DNA of 64,000 nucleotides from CBDAUN01 sp965214615 (GCA_965214615.1 OZ243952.1:1674001-1738000), one strand, 5' to 3'. Numbered from the stretch's first letter, positions 45,215-53,016 are shown. The notes: a model not told the origin generated them from the letters alone. Translations and numbers: made by a program.

Positions 45215-45442
45215 ATGGCTGAACTGGCCGGAGTGTGGGAAATATGTGGCCTTTGCGGAGGTCTTCGCACATGGCGAGTGTGGGCTGATTGCCGGTTCGC
45301 GCTGATCCGTAAGCAACTTGGAGACGCAGATCGCGTAACATCTATGCAGAAATTGGAATTTGCCAGGACTATGCGCTTTCGCCTGCGGCGAGCCGCTAAG
45401 GAATGGGGGCGGATGGTCGAGATGCGGTGCGGCAATGTCTGA
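45215..45442 (+). CDS. Possible leader ORF, 75 codons, unrecognised
   Basis: I cannot identify this product, and it may not be real. The ATG is preceded by GAAGGAAA. The protein is rich in Trp, Cys and Arg (MAELAGVWEICGLCGGLRTW..). Its stop overlaps the oxidoreductase start by eight bases, the arrangement of a coupled leader peptide or a misread leader RNA. No domain, signal peptide or membrane helix is seen. Confidence 0.25.
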   Translation: MAELAGVWEICGLCGGLRTWRVWADCRFALIRKQLGDADRVTSMQKLEFARTMRFRLRRAAKEWGRMVEMRCGNV

Positions 45443-46376
45443 CAGGCACAAGGTCGGGGTCGTCGGAGTTGGCTTCATGGGCCAGTTGCATGCCAGCAAC
45501 TATGCGATGCTGGCCAGTGTCGATCTGGTTGCTGTTTCTGACATCGATGCTGAAGCGGGTCGAGAAGTTGCTGATCGGTACCAATGCCGATTCTTCGAGA
45601 ATAACGAGGACATGATCGGCCTGGTTGATGCGGTCAGTATCGCAGTGCCGTCGGTTTGGCATTTGAAGGTGGCCGAGCCGTTTATCAAGGCCGGCGTGCA
45701 TATTCTGATGGAAAAGCCTTTGGCTTCGACAGTCGAAGAGGCGCAGCGCATTGTCGATCTGTCTGACGAATACGGGGTCAGTCTGCTTGTCGGACATCAG
45801 GAACGATTCAATTCGGCTGTGATGGCGCTGGCAGACCGGTTGATTGAGCCTAAGTTCGTCAACGCCGAACGACTGGGGCAATTTGCCGGCAGAAACGGCG
45901 ATGTCGACGTCATCACCGATTTGATGATTCACGATATCGACTTGATCCTGACACTGATGAAATCGTCGGTCAAGCATGTGTCCGCGGTTGGCGCATCGGT
46001 CATCACCGATCATGTGGATATTGCCAATGCGCGACTGGAATTCGAGAGCGGGGCGGTTGCAAATGTGACAGCGTCGCGTGTTTCGAATGAGAAGGTGCGC
46101 GAATTCAAAATCTACGATGGCAGTCAGCATCTGACTCTGGATCTGCTTCGCCAGCGCATCACTTCCACTTCGACGTCATCGCAAGGAGATGCGGCAGACA
46201 AGGAGCTATTGGTCGAGCCAATTGCCGTTCCCTCCAGGCATACGCTTGAAACCGAGATCGAGCACTTTGTCGAGACGCTGTCGGGACGAACGCCGCCGCT
46301 GGTAAGCGGAATTGACGGATTGTCCGCGCTGCGCGTCGCGAATATGGTTCACAAGGAAATTGAGCACGACGCATGA
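45435..46376 (+). CDS. Gfo/Idh/MocA-type oxidoreductase (GnnA-like)
   Basis: NAD(P)-dependent sugar dehydrogenase of the Gfo/Idh/MocA family, 313 residues from the ATG at 45435 (MSDRHKVGVVG). It has the Rossmann motif VGVVGVGFMGQLHASNY, the family EKP motif HILMEKPLAS (about residue 93) and DVITDLMIHDIDLILTLMKSS. The DLMIHDID stretch and short length resemble GnnA, the enzyme that oxidises UDP-GlcNAc at C3 in bacteria whose lipid A contains 3-amino sugar. The ATG of the following aminotransferase overlaps its stop by four bases, supporting a two-step 3-keto then 3-amino route. That function is inference. Confidence 0.88.
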   Translation: MSDRHKVGVVGVGFMGQLHASNYAMLASVDLVAVSDIDAEAGREVADRYQCRFFENNEDMIGLVDAVSIAVPSVWHLKVAEPFIKAGVHILMEKPLASTVEEAQRIVDLSDEYGVSLLVGHQERFNSAVMALADRLIEPKFVNAERLGQFAGRNGDVDVITDLMIHDIDLILTLMKSSVKHVSAVGASVITDHVDIANARLEFESGAVANVTASRVSNEKVREFKIYDGSQHLTLDLLRQRITSTSTSSQGDAADKELLVEPIAVPSRHTLETEIEHFVETLSGRTPPLVSGIDGLSALRVANMVHKEIEHDA

Positions 46377-47485
46377 CTGGCCGGCCTGTTCCCTATTTTG
46401 ATCTTAAGGGCCAATACGCCGACATCGAGGCGGAGTGGTTCGAGGCGATTCGCGGTCTTGGCAGAACAGGCAACTTCATCCTGGGTCCGGCGATTGAAGA
46501 ACTGGAGAAAATGTTGTGCCAGTTCCTTCGAGTAGCGCATGCTGTTACGGTCTCCAGCGGTACTGACGCTCTGGTACTGGCGCTGCGCGCCGTCGGAGTG
46601 CGTCCGGGTCAGTCGGTCATTGTTCCGAATTTCGGTTTCTTTGCAACTCCCGAGGCGGTGTCTCTGATTGGGGCGACCCCGCGGTTTGTCGACATTCGCA
46701 AGACCGACTTCACAATCGACCCTGCGGCGGTCGAAGCGGCTATCGACTCGAGTACAGCTGCGATACTTCCGGTGCATCTTTTCGGATGTCCTGCAGACAT
46801 GCAGTCGATTCGAGATGTTGCGGGCAGGCATGGAATTGCGGTTGTCGAAGATGCAGCACAATCGTTTGGCGCTTCGGAAAATGGACTGCCGACCGGCGGT
46901 TTGGGCGATGCAGGCTGCTTTAGCTTCTATCCGACAAAAATTCTCGGTGCGTTCGGCGACGGCGGAATGGTTACGACCAATGACGACTCTCTTGGGGAGC
47001 AGTTGCGTCTCTTGCGAAATCACGGCATTGTCGGTGCGAATCGCCATGCGCTCATCGGTTGTACGAGCAGGCTCAATACGGTCCAGGCCAAGTTGCTTGA
47101 ACTGAAGCTGGCGAACGTCGAGACTGCTATTGCGCGTCGGCGCGAAATTGCTGACGCCTATAGGTCTCGGCTGGGCGATCTCGATGTCGTGCTCCCTGGC
47201 GAACGTGATAATGCGGTGCATGTCTACAATATTTTTACGATTCGCACCAGCAGTCGCGATACTCTTGCAAGCGCGTTGGAGCGCGAGCAGATTGGATTTC
47301 AAATCTACTATCCGTCGCCGTTGCATGAGCAAAAGCCCTATGCAAACGGATCGGTTTCGCAATGCGCACCATATGTGGAGACCGCCGCTGCGTGTTCCGA
47401 GGCAATATCGCTTCCTCTATATCCGGAAATGCCCGATGCCCATGTCGAACAAGTTTGCCAGGTTGTTCGGGGCGCTCTCGCTTAG
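46373..47485 (+). CDS. DegT/DnrJ/EryC1/StrS aminotransferase (GnnB-like)
   Basis: PLP-dependent sugar aminotransferase, 370 residues. Features are VPYFDLKGQYADIEAEW, AVTVSSGTDALVLALRA (phosphate-binding loop), VEDAAQSFGA (the Asp that holds the PLP pyridine), and the catalytic lysine in SFYPTKILGAFGDGGM (about residue 190), then LRLLRNHGIVGANRHALIGCTSRLNTVQA. It is coupled to the GnnA-like gene by an ATGA overlap, so the pair likely converts a UDP-keto-sugar to a UDP-amino-sugar. The gene that would use the product (lpxA or a glycosyltransferase) is not in the window. Confidence 0.93.
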   Translation: MTGRPVPYFDLKGQYADIEAEWFEAIRGLGRTGNFILGPAIEELEKMLCQFLRVAHAVTVSSGTDALVLALRAVGVRPGQSVIVPNFGFFATPEAVSLIGATPRFVDIRKTDFTIDPAAVEAAIDSSTAAILPVHLFGCPADMQSIRDVAGRHGIAVVEDAAQSFGASENGLPTGGLGDAGCFSFYPTKILGAFGDGGMVTTNDDSLGEQLRLLRNHGIVGANRHALIGCTSRLNTVQAKLLELKLANVETAIARRREIADAYRSRLGDLDVVLPGERDNAVHVYNIFTIRTSSRDTLASALEREQIGFQIYYPSPLHEQKPYANGSVSQCAPYVETAAACSEAISLPLYPEMPDAHVEQVCQVVRGALA

Positions 47486-47966
47486 CTTATCAGGCGCAGT
47501 ATTTTGCGTTGTCGGCGTTTATTCGCCGATCGCATGGCCGGCGCAGTGCGTCCTGTCGACGCCCGAGTTCGCAGGCATGGAACGGCGTCTCATCGGGTTA
47601 CAGGATGAGCATGGCAATGTCATCCGCTTTCGTGTCCGGGTGGCTGATTCTCCCGGCGAGCGAAGCGCAGGCTATCAGCACATTTGTCCGGAAGTCATAG
47701 CCGCAAGTTCAGTGCTGTTTGTCTACAGTGAACCGAGAACCGTGAGTTTTCACATGTTCAATGTTCATGCAGACTTGGATATTGCGTTTATTTCCGATTC
47801 AGGCGAATTGGTTTCCATTCAGAGGATGGAGCCGCAACAGTCCGGAGACCCTGACGCTTCCTTCTACGGACCCGATAGGGAAGTGCGCTATGCTTTGGAA
47901 GCCCCGGCCGGTTTTTTTGAAAGGCATGGTCTGGAGCAAGGTTCTGCAAGGTTGCTTTTCGAATGA
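47436..47966 (+). CDS. DUF192 secreted protein
   Basis: Exported member of the DUF192 family, 176 residues from the ATG at 47436, with an alternative ATG at 47442. The N-terminus (MSNKFARLFGALSLSLSGAVFCVVGVYS) is a signal peptide. The domain includes RFRVRVADSPGERSAGYQHICPEVIAASSVLFVYSEPRTVSFHMFNVHADLDIAFISDSGELVSIQRMEP (in pieces), matching the family pattern of R-x2-GL/GY, F-x-M-x-N and D-x-x-F. The function of DUF192 is not known. It overlaps the aminotransferase by 50 bases, so it is read in the same transcript in another frame. Confidence 0.82.
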   Translation: MPMSNKFARLFGALSLSLSGAVFCVVGVYSPIAWPAQCVLSTPEFAGMERRLIGLQDEHGNVIRFRVRVADSPGERSAGYQHICPEVIAASSVLFVYSEPRTVSFHMFNVHADLDIAFISDSGELVSIQRMEPQQSGDPDASFYGPDREVRYALEAPAGFFERHGLEQGSARLLFE

Positions 47967-47987
47967 GAATGAACCGCTGTCGGTTTC

Positions 47988-48003
47988 CCGGCTGATCAGC
48001 CGG
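47988..48003 (+). terminator. Possible hairpin after the DUF192 gene
   Basis: CCGGCT-GATC-AGCCGG is a perfect six-base stem with a four-base loop 22 bases after the stop. No T-run follows, so it may only be a 3' end structure. Confidence 0.3.
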
Positions 48004-48175
48004 AGTCGCGTGCACGTCGAATCGGAGATGCTTGGAGCGAACCTCTAATCAGACGATGTTTGACGACCAGGGTTGCAAACTCCAGTGATGAAACATGCAG
48101 CCAGTGCACTTTGCCGGCGCCGGAAACGCAACTCCGGCTGCTGAATGTATGACGGACGGCATCCGGTCTGATTGA

Positions 48176-48650
48176 TGCGCTGTAATTTGAAGCACTCGCA
48201 CGCGAGCTAATAAACTTACTATCTTGTCAGATTCGTCTTGTAGGCTTGCGCTGCAGGTTTCTAAAATCCGGCAACATGCCTGACCTTGATGCGAAGACTT
48301 GCCTCCCGGTCAATGAAGGAACAGTCAAGAACAAATACCGCAGCGGTTATTCGGAATCGCGCTCTTCAACGATTAATCTGAGCTGTTCTTCATCCAGGTC
48401 AAAATACTTTCGGACAAATCGTTCGTCGACCCCGTCTTGCAGCATACGTTTCGCTAAATCGTGCCTTGCTTCCTGACGGCCTTCCTGACGGCCTTCCTGC
48501 CAACCTTCCTGTCGACCTTCCTGTCGACCTTCCTGCCAACCTTCCTGCCTGAGCCGCTCTATGCTACTCAATGCCATTTCTGCCATCTTGCTTTCTCCTG
48601 TTTCATGCAGTTCAAGTTGCGTCCATCACTCAATTTTAAGGGGCTCATGG
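48176..48650 (-). pseudogene. Truncated duplicate of the Rpn-type nuclease, with expanded 12-bp repeats
   Basis: This stretch matches the tail and 3' flank of the intact Rpn gene, from about 48858 to 49300, at high identity. The reading frame 48347-48586 gives MAEMALSSIERLRQEGWQEG and ends FVRKYFDLDEEQLRLIVEERDSE, nearly the same as the intact C-terminus. The nuclease domain is gone. Beyond 48650 only decayed traces remain (for example CCTTTCGAATCAGCATGAACC at about 48716 against the intact copy). Between is a run of seven 12-bp units, so the Gln-Glu-Gly-Arg/Trp repeat is longer than in the intact copy. Tandem duplication and decay fit best. Confidence 0.8.
48469..48552 (-). repeat. 12-bp tandem repeat, seven units
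   Basis: Units of the form CTTCCTGACGGC / CTTCCTGCCAAC / CTTCCTGTCGAC, the last one diverged, encode E-G-[RW]-Q repeats on the minus strand. The intact copy of the gene has only three units (49155-49190). Because 12 is a multiple of three, slippage would change length without breaking the frame. Confidence 0.85.
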
Positions 48651-49032
48651 CGGCTCTCCAGATTTCCAAACTCTGCCGCCCGAATTTCGTCATATTCGAC
48701 TTATCTGAGCAACCTGCCTTTCGAATCAGCATGAACCGCAAAGCGTTCTTTCAGCCGGCCGCTTGAGTCACTTCCATATCGAGTCGATAATGCGTGGCGG
48801 GAAACTCAATTCGGACAAAATTGGTGCGCAAAGTTGCCAACGCTCTCGAGCGCTAAATCGATACGCTGCAATTTGTCACACACGCACGCGAGCCAATTGA
48901 TTTACGATCTTGTAAGATTCGACTTGCGGACTTGTGCTGCAGATTTCTAAAATCCGACAACATGCCTGACCCTGATGCGAAGACTTGCACTCCGGTTAAC
49001 GAAGGGACTGTCAAGAACGAATACCGTAGCAG
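48651..49032. other. Gap between the two Rpn copies
   Basis: Contains decayed Rpn-like traces near 48716 and, from about 48858, the 3' flank shared with the truncated copy. No other gene is seen. Confidence 0.4.
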
Positions 49033-49986
49033 TTATTCGGAATCTCGCTCTTCGACGATTAATCTGAACTGTTCTTCATCCAGGTCAAAATACTTTCGGA
49101 CAAATCGTTCGTCGACCCCGTCTTGCAGCATACGTTTCGCTAAATCGTGCCTTTCTTCCTGACGGCCTTCCTGCCAACCTTCCTGCCTTAGCCGCTCTAT
49201 GCTACTCAATGCCATTTCTGCCATCTTGCTTTCTCCTGTTTCATGCAGTTCAAGTTGCGTCCACCACTCCATTGTAAGACGCTCATGGTGGTATTTCAAA
49301 TAGTCGACAACAGGCACCCATATCTGGCCGATCTCCGCTTCACTAAACAGGCTGCTCTTGCGAATCAAATTCAAACCTATCTCACGGTCGATCTCACCGT
49401 ACACCACCCCCATCGCATACAGTCCCGCCGCAACCGGCGCATCCGACTCCAGCAACCTTTGCTGCACCTTGGAATCCTGCAAATTCACGACAATCGCATC
49501 AAACTGATTGACATTGGCTCCGTATGTGCGCCAGAACACTTCGCCCGGGTCTTCAAGCCAGTCTCGAAACCTCATCGTGCTCCCGCCTCGCCATGTGGCG
49601 CCGTTGTTGACGATCAGTGTGACCACAGGCTCGCGGCTGAGCGCATACAGCCCGCTCTGATATCGAAGCACCTGTCGAAAAATGTCGCCGTAGCGTATCG
49701 TGCTCTTGTGCTCTACGAGAAAGCGAAATCTTACCGCCGCTGAAGATGCAGACGACTTCAACGGCACCCGGATCACCGCGTCGGCGTCCTGCAATGACTT
49801 GTTCGGCGCCTTGCTTCGAGTCACCTGAAGCTCGGCGCGATCCGCGTCGATCACGGACCATTGCTCTTCGCTCAACGTCAAGCGCAACGCCTCGATTGCG
49901 CCGCGCGTGGACGAAATCACCTGGCTGAACATCCAGTCGTGGTCGTGTCTCTCGGAATCTTTATTCTTAGCTTTCGGGTCTGCCAT
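49033..49986 (-). CDS. Rpn family recombination-promoting nuclease/putative transposase
   Basis: Rpn/YhgA-type PD-(D/E)xK nuclease, 317 residues. The ATG at 49986 has AAGGAG upstream and gives MADPKAKNKD. The open frame runs further to 50028. The N-terminal HDHDWMFSQVISSTRGAIEALRL starts the family domain. The active-site residues are visible in LQDADAVIRV (Asp) and FRFLVEHKSTIRYGD (E-x-K, about residues 88-105). The middle YQSGLYALSREPVVTLIVNNGATWRG is typical. The C-terminus has a QEG-rich helix and FVRKYFDLDEEQFRLIVEE. In E. coli these proteins raise RecA-independent recombination. A truncated duplicate is just downstream. Confidence 0.9.
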   Translation of the reverse strand: MADPKAKNKDSERHDHDWMFSQVISSTRGAIEALRLTLSEEQWSVIDADRAELQVTRSKAPNKSLQDADAVIRVPLKSSASSAAVRFRFLVEHKSTIRYGDIFRQVLRYQSGLYALSREPVVTLIVNNGATWRGGSTMRFRDWLEDPGEVFWRTYGANVNQFDAIVVNLQDSKVQQRLLESDAPVAAGLYAMGVVYGEIDREIGLNLIRKSSLFSEAEIGQIWVPVVDYLKYHHERLTMEWWTQLELHETGESKMAEMALSSIERLRQEGWQEGRQEERHDLAKRMLQDGVDERFVRKYFDLDEEQFRLIVEERDSE

Positions 49987-50059
49987 GCTGCGCTCCTTTT
50001 CTATTGCCAATACATTCCTCACCCGCATCCAGCAGCTCGCCGACCGCGATTGAATGTCG

Positions 50060-50495
50060 CAATATTAACACGAGACCGAGGTGACCTCAAATGCTGCATA
50101 ACAACTATTTTCGCGGTGCCGAGTGCGCTGAAATGCAGTCGAGCGAGAAAAATTAGGAAGCCATCTAAGCGACTGCACATCCGAATGTCTGCAATGAAGG
50201 TGAATCCGGCAGACAGCACTTCGACCCACGATCTTGTATCGCGCAGTTCGGCCTGGGCGCTGATTCAGTTCAAGACGCAATCCAGCGCCGGGTTCCCTGT
50301 CTGTCCCCGGTTGTTGACAAATAGAGTGTCCAGGTCGGTATCGATCCGGTTATCGAAAGCAAGGTCCATCAGTACGGTCCCTGCAATTGCGCACGCTGCC
50401 ACGTCTTCGCGTATCGGCAGCGGCAAGCCGTTCTTGTCGTTCAGAAGCAGAACAATTTGCTCGGTGAACGTTGATAGGCTTTCGGAATGCATCAA
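50060..50495 (-). pseudogene. Broken GPP34 (GOLPH3-like) domain gene
   Basis: The frame 50265-50495 (start TTG at 50495 or ATG at 50492) reads STFTEQIVLLLNDKNGLPLP, AACAIAGTVLMDLAFDNRIDTD and NNRGQTGNPALDCVLN, like the first third of a GPP34 protein. It then meets TGA (50265-50267). Read through in the same frame, it continues ISAQAELRDTRSWVEVLSAGFTFIADIRMCSRLDGFLIF. This fits the family pattern of W-x-x-x-L, a spaced helix and RL-x-x-GIL. Homology fades after that, perhaps with a frameshift near 50130. Bacterial GPP34 proteins run to roughly 200 residues or more. The call as a pseudogene rests on this one in-frame stop plus the decay. Confidence 0.6.
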
Positions 50496-51070
50496 GGTAG
50501 CGTCCTACATGGTTGAATTTAAATGCGCAAATACGTCCATTTGCGGCAGTTGGCGAATGAGCCGGCTCTGTGGCGCTGATTTGCCCGGTGGCTCGCGGCG
50601 GATGCGTCCGCCCAGGCGGCTAACTGAAATCTTACGGCTTGAAGATTGATCTGAAATGTTCCTTGTCCAGGTCAGGATAGCCGTATAGTCAGATGCCATT
50701 TTCGCCGATTTGATCTTCCGTCGTCTCGCAGTGTCCAACACCGGTTCGCCGGTTCATTGTAGAACGTGCATGGCGGCGATGAGAAACGTTCTGCGGCTGA
50801 ATCAGTCTGCTTAACGAGTGACGCATGGCCAAGCGATGCGACTTTTGCTCCATCGGTGTCGTGTAAAATCGGCTCATATTCGACCGATGCGGTACAATTT
50901 GATCCGATGATGGATGAGGCGCTGTTAGGCAGATCACGCAACTCGCCAAGTTGCTCAAGCGTTATCGTGTTTGTCTGTCGGCCATGTTCCTGTGAGAACC
51001 GCAGCCCGTTTGGCCGGTCGTTGCGAATTTTAACTTTGAATAATTCAACGTATCCTTATGAACTGCGCTT
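50496..51070. other. Gap with a possible third Rpn tail remnant
   Basis: No intact gene. On the minus strand near 50638-50694 the reading LYGYPDLDKEHFRSIFKP and a stop resembles the Rpn C-terminus (KYFDLDEEQFRLIVEE), preceded by a stop and out of frame with any upstream coding. A crotonase gene starts at 51071. Confidence 0.35.
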
Positions 51071-51880
51071 ATGCATGCACAGAATGACACAAATCCGGTG
51101 CTTGTTTTCAAAGACGAAGGAGTCACAGAACTGACCCTGAATCGTCCCAGGCATCTCAATGCGCTGAACAAGGACATGATTGCCAGGCTAAACGAGATCG
51201 TCGGCGAAGTCGAATGCGATTCCAGTGTCAGGTGCGTGATTATCAAGGGATCCGGAGACCATTTCATGGCAGGCGGAGATATCGGCTACTTCAATCAGTT
51301 GCTGGACTGTACCGCAGAACACAGAATCGCGGCGTTTAAGGAATTGATTGGGTCTGTACACGAATTTGTCTGCCGCCTTGCCGCGTTGCCAGTCCCGGTC
51401 ATTGCCAGTGTCAAGGGCGCCGCTGCAGGATTCGGTCTTAGCCTTGTCGCAGGAAGCGACCTTGCAGTGGCCGCCAACACCTCGAAGTTTACTTCCGCGT
51501 ATACATTCCTTGGCACCTCACCTGACGGTGGAAGCACGTTCTATCTGCCTAGGTCGGTCGGTCTGAAGAAGGCTATGGAGATGGTGTTGATATCGGATCG
51601 CTTCGATGCCGGCCAGGCTTTGCAGCTGGGACTGGTTAACTCGGTTGTCAACGACGACGAACTGGACTCGGCAACCCGGGCTATGGCTGCGGCGATAGCC
51701 GCCAGCCCTCGGGCGGCGGTCCGAAACGCAAAGTCGCTTCTGCGCCAATCGTTTGAAAGAGACCTGGAGACTCAGCTTGAGCATGAGTTGGACTGTTTCA
51801 TCGATTGTGCGAAGACGGATGATTTCGAAGAGGGCGTGCGGGCTTTCGTAGGCAAGCGAAAACCGCAATTCAAGGCATAG
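51071..51880 (+). CDS. Enoyl-CoA hydratase/isomerase family protein
   Basis: Crotonase-superfamily enzyme, 269 residues. Features are VTELTLNRPRHLNALNKDMIARL, the oxyanion strand CVIIKGSGDHFMAGGDIGYF (about residue 60), PVIASVKGAAAGFGLSLVAGSDLAVAA and SAYTFLGTSPDGGSTFYLPRSVGLKKAMEM. The last has Asp in LGTSPDGG, where a hydratase would have catalytic Glu. The substrate is unknown, and isomerase-type chemistry is possible. It is alone, with the rpsF operon starting about 200 bases later. It is unrelated in position to the other crotonase at 34880. Confidence 0.9.
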   Translation: MHAQNDTNPVLVFKDEGVTELTLNRPRHLNALNKDMIARLNEIVGEVECDSSVRCVIIKGSGDHFMAGGDIGYFNQLLDCTAEHRIAAFKELIGSVHEFVCRLAALPVPVIASVKGAAAGFGLSLVAGSDLAVAANTSKFTSAYTFLGTSPDGGSTFYLPRSVGLKKAMEMVLISDRFDAGQALQLGLVNSVVNDDELDSATRAMAAAIAASPRAAVRNAKSLLRQSFERDLETQLEHELDCFIDCAKTDDFEEGVRAFVGKRKPQFKA

Positions 51881-51923
51881 GCCCGGTTCGCATCAGTTAG
51901 GTTGTCCGAAGCGGCAGCGCCGA

Positions 51924-51953
51924 TTGCGGGGTTATGCCGGTCAAAATTATTAT
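51924..51953 (+). promoter_or_regulatory. Possible promoter for the rpsF operon
   Basis: TTGCGG (51924-51929), an 18-base spacer and TATTAT (51948-51953), about 125 bases before the rpsF ATG. A TAAAAT box near 51990 is an alternative. Weak prediction. Confidence 0.3.
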
Positions 51954-52078
51954 GCAGAAATGCGAAAACCGCTTTCTGTCTTGAAGTAAAATAGTTCACG
52001 TCCGGCATTCCAATCCGACACTTCCTTGCCTTAATGCTGCCGGAATTTAAGGCTTGTACCCGAAAGGAGGCATTGCAT

Positions 52079-52795
52079 ATGCGCCATTATGAAATTGTCG
52101 CGCTGGTTCATCCTGACCAAAGCGACCAGACTGATGAAATTGTCGCCCGCTACCGCGATACGGTCGAGCGAAATGGCGGCGTAGTTCATCGATACGAAAA
52201 TTGGGGCAGGCGAAAGCTGGCCTACCCGATCAACAAGCTCTATAAGGCCGGATACTTCATGCTGAATATAGAGTGTCCGATTGAAATCAAGGACGAACTG
52301 GAGAATCTGTTCCGATTCAACGATGCAATTCTGCGCACGCTGGTTGTGCGCATGGATCGGGCGGTGACGGACGATTCGCCTATCAGAAAGAAAATGCTGG
52401 AGCAAGAGGCTGAAGAGCAAAGCCGGCTTGAAGCTGAAAAAAAGGCGCAAGCTGAGCGTGCCGAGCGTCAGGCTGCCGCACAGGCTGCAAAGGAGGCAGA
52501 GGCCGCAAAGGAGGCAGAGGCTGCAAAGGAGGCAGAGGCGGTGAAAGAGGCGGAGGCGGCAGAGCAGGCCGCCGCACAAGAGTCTGCTGACGATGCTCCG
52601 GACAGCACGGATGGCGTAGACGACACGACTGCAGAGTCGGAGGACGAATCGCAGCAGCAGGACCAGGCGCAGGCCGGTGCCGAGGAGTCCGGCAGCGAGG
52701 CGCAGGCTGACGAGCAGGATAGTTCCCCGGAGGCATCTGATAATGTCGACGACCAGGGCGATAACGGCGAAAACGATTCGGAGGCCACGCGATGA
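52079..52795 (+). CDS. rpsF: 30S ribosomal protein S6 with long C-terminal extension
   Basis: Small-subunit protein that pairs with S18. I start at the ATG at 52079, with AAAGGAGG 15 bases before it, giving MRHYEIVALVHPDQSDQ. The S6 fold occupies residues 1-100, including the GGVVHRYENWGRRKLAYPI pattern. The protein then runs on to residue 238, against about 131-135 in E. coli. The extension has a Glu/Ala/Lys coiled-coil-like stretch with four 18-bp repeats (AAKEAE) at residues 136-159. Then comes an acidic, Gln/Ser/Asp-rich tail to the end. E. coli S6 receives added Glu residues at its C-terminus, so an encoded acidic tail is notable. Confidence 0.95.
   Translation: MRHYEIVALVHPDQSDQTDEIVARYRDTVERNGGVVHRYENWGRRKLAYPINKLYKAGYFMLNIECPIEIKDELENLFRFNDAILRTLVVRMDRAVTDDSPIRKKMLEQEAEEQSRLEAEKKAQAERAERQAAAQAAKEAEAAKEAEAAKEAEAVKEAEAAEQAAAQESADDAPDSTDGVDDTTAESEDESQQQDQAQAGAEESGSEAQADEQDSSPEASDNVDDQGDNGENDSEATR
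52484..52555 (+). repeat. 18-bp tandem repeat in rpsF, four units
   Basis: Units at 52484-52501, 52502-52519, 52520-52537 and 52538-52555, of the form gcN-gca-aag-gag-gca-gag, encode AAKEAE three times and then AVKEAE. The fourth unit is diverged. The repeat is in frame. Confidence 0.9.
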
Positions 52796-53016
52796 GACAG
52801 CGATACAGAGGAAGGCGGTACTGTCAGTTTACCGCTCAGGGCATAACTGAAATTGACTACAAGGACCTGGACCTGATTTCAGGCTTTGTGTCAGAGTCCG
52901 GCAAGATCATGCCGAGTCGAAGCACCGGCACCAAGGCGCGATATCAGCGCCAACTGGCTGTTGCGGTCAAGCGTGCGCGCTATCTGGCGCTCATCGGCTA
53001 CACCGACTCGCATTAG
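52792..53016 (+). CDS. rpsR: 30S ribosomal protein S18
   Basis: Small ribosomal protein that dimerises with S6 on the platform. At 74 residues it is of normal length, with the conserved YCQFTAQGITEIDYKDLDLISGFVSESGKIMPSRSTGTKARYQRQLAVAVKRARYLALIGYTD (in pieces). The ATG overlaps the rpsF stop by four bases, so the two are co-translated. E. coli carries rpsF-priB-rpsR; priB is absent here, as in Pseudomonas and many other groups. Confidence 0.97.
   Translation: MRQRYRGRRYCQFTAQGITEIDYKDLDLISGFVSESGKIMPSRSTGTKARYQRQLAVAVKRARYLALIGYTDSH

Noticed and set aside
46349..47362. 337-codon minus-strand frame over the aminotransferase gene
   Set aside because: Antisense to a gene with intact PLP motifs; composition typical of a shadow frame.
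48469..48552. Repeats resembling a CRISPR array
   Set aside because: Units are 12 bases, contiguous, without spacers, and code for an in-frame EG[RW]Q repeat.
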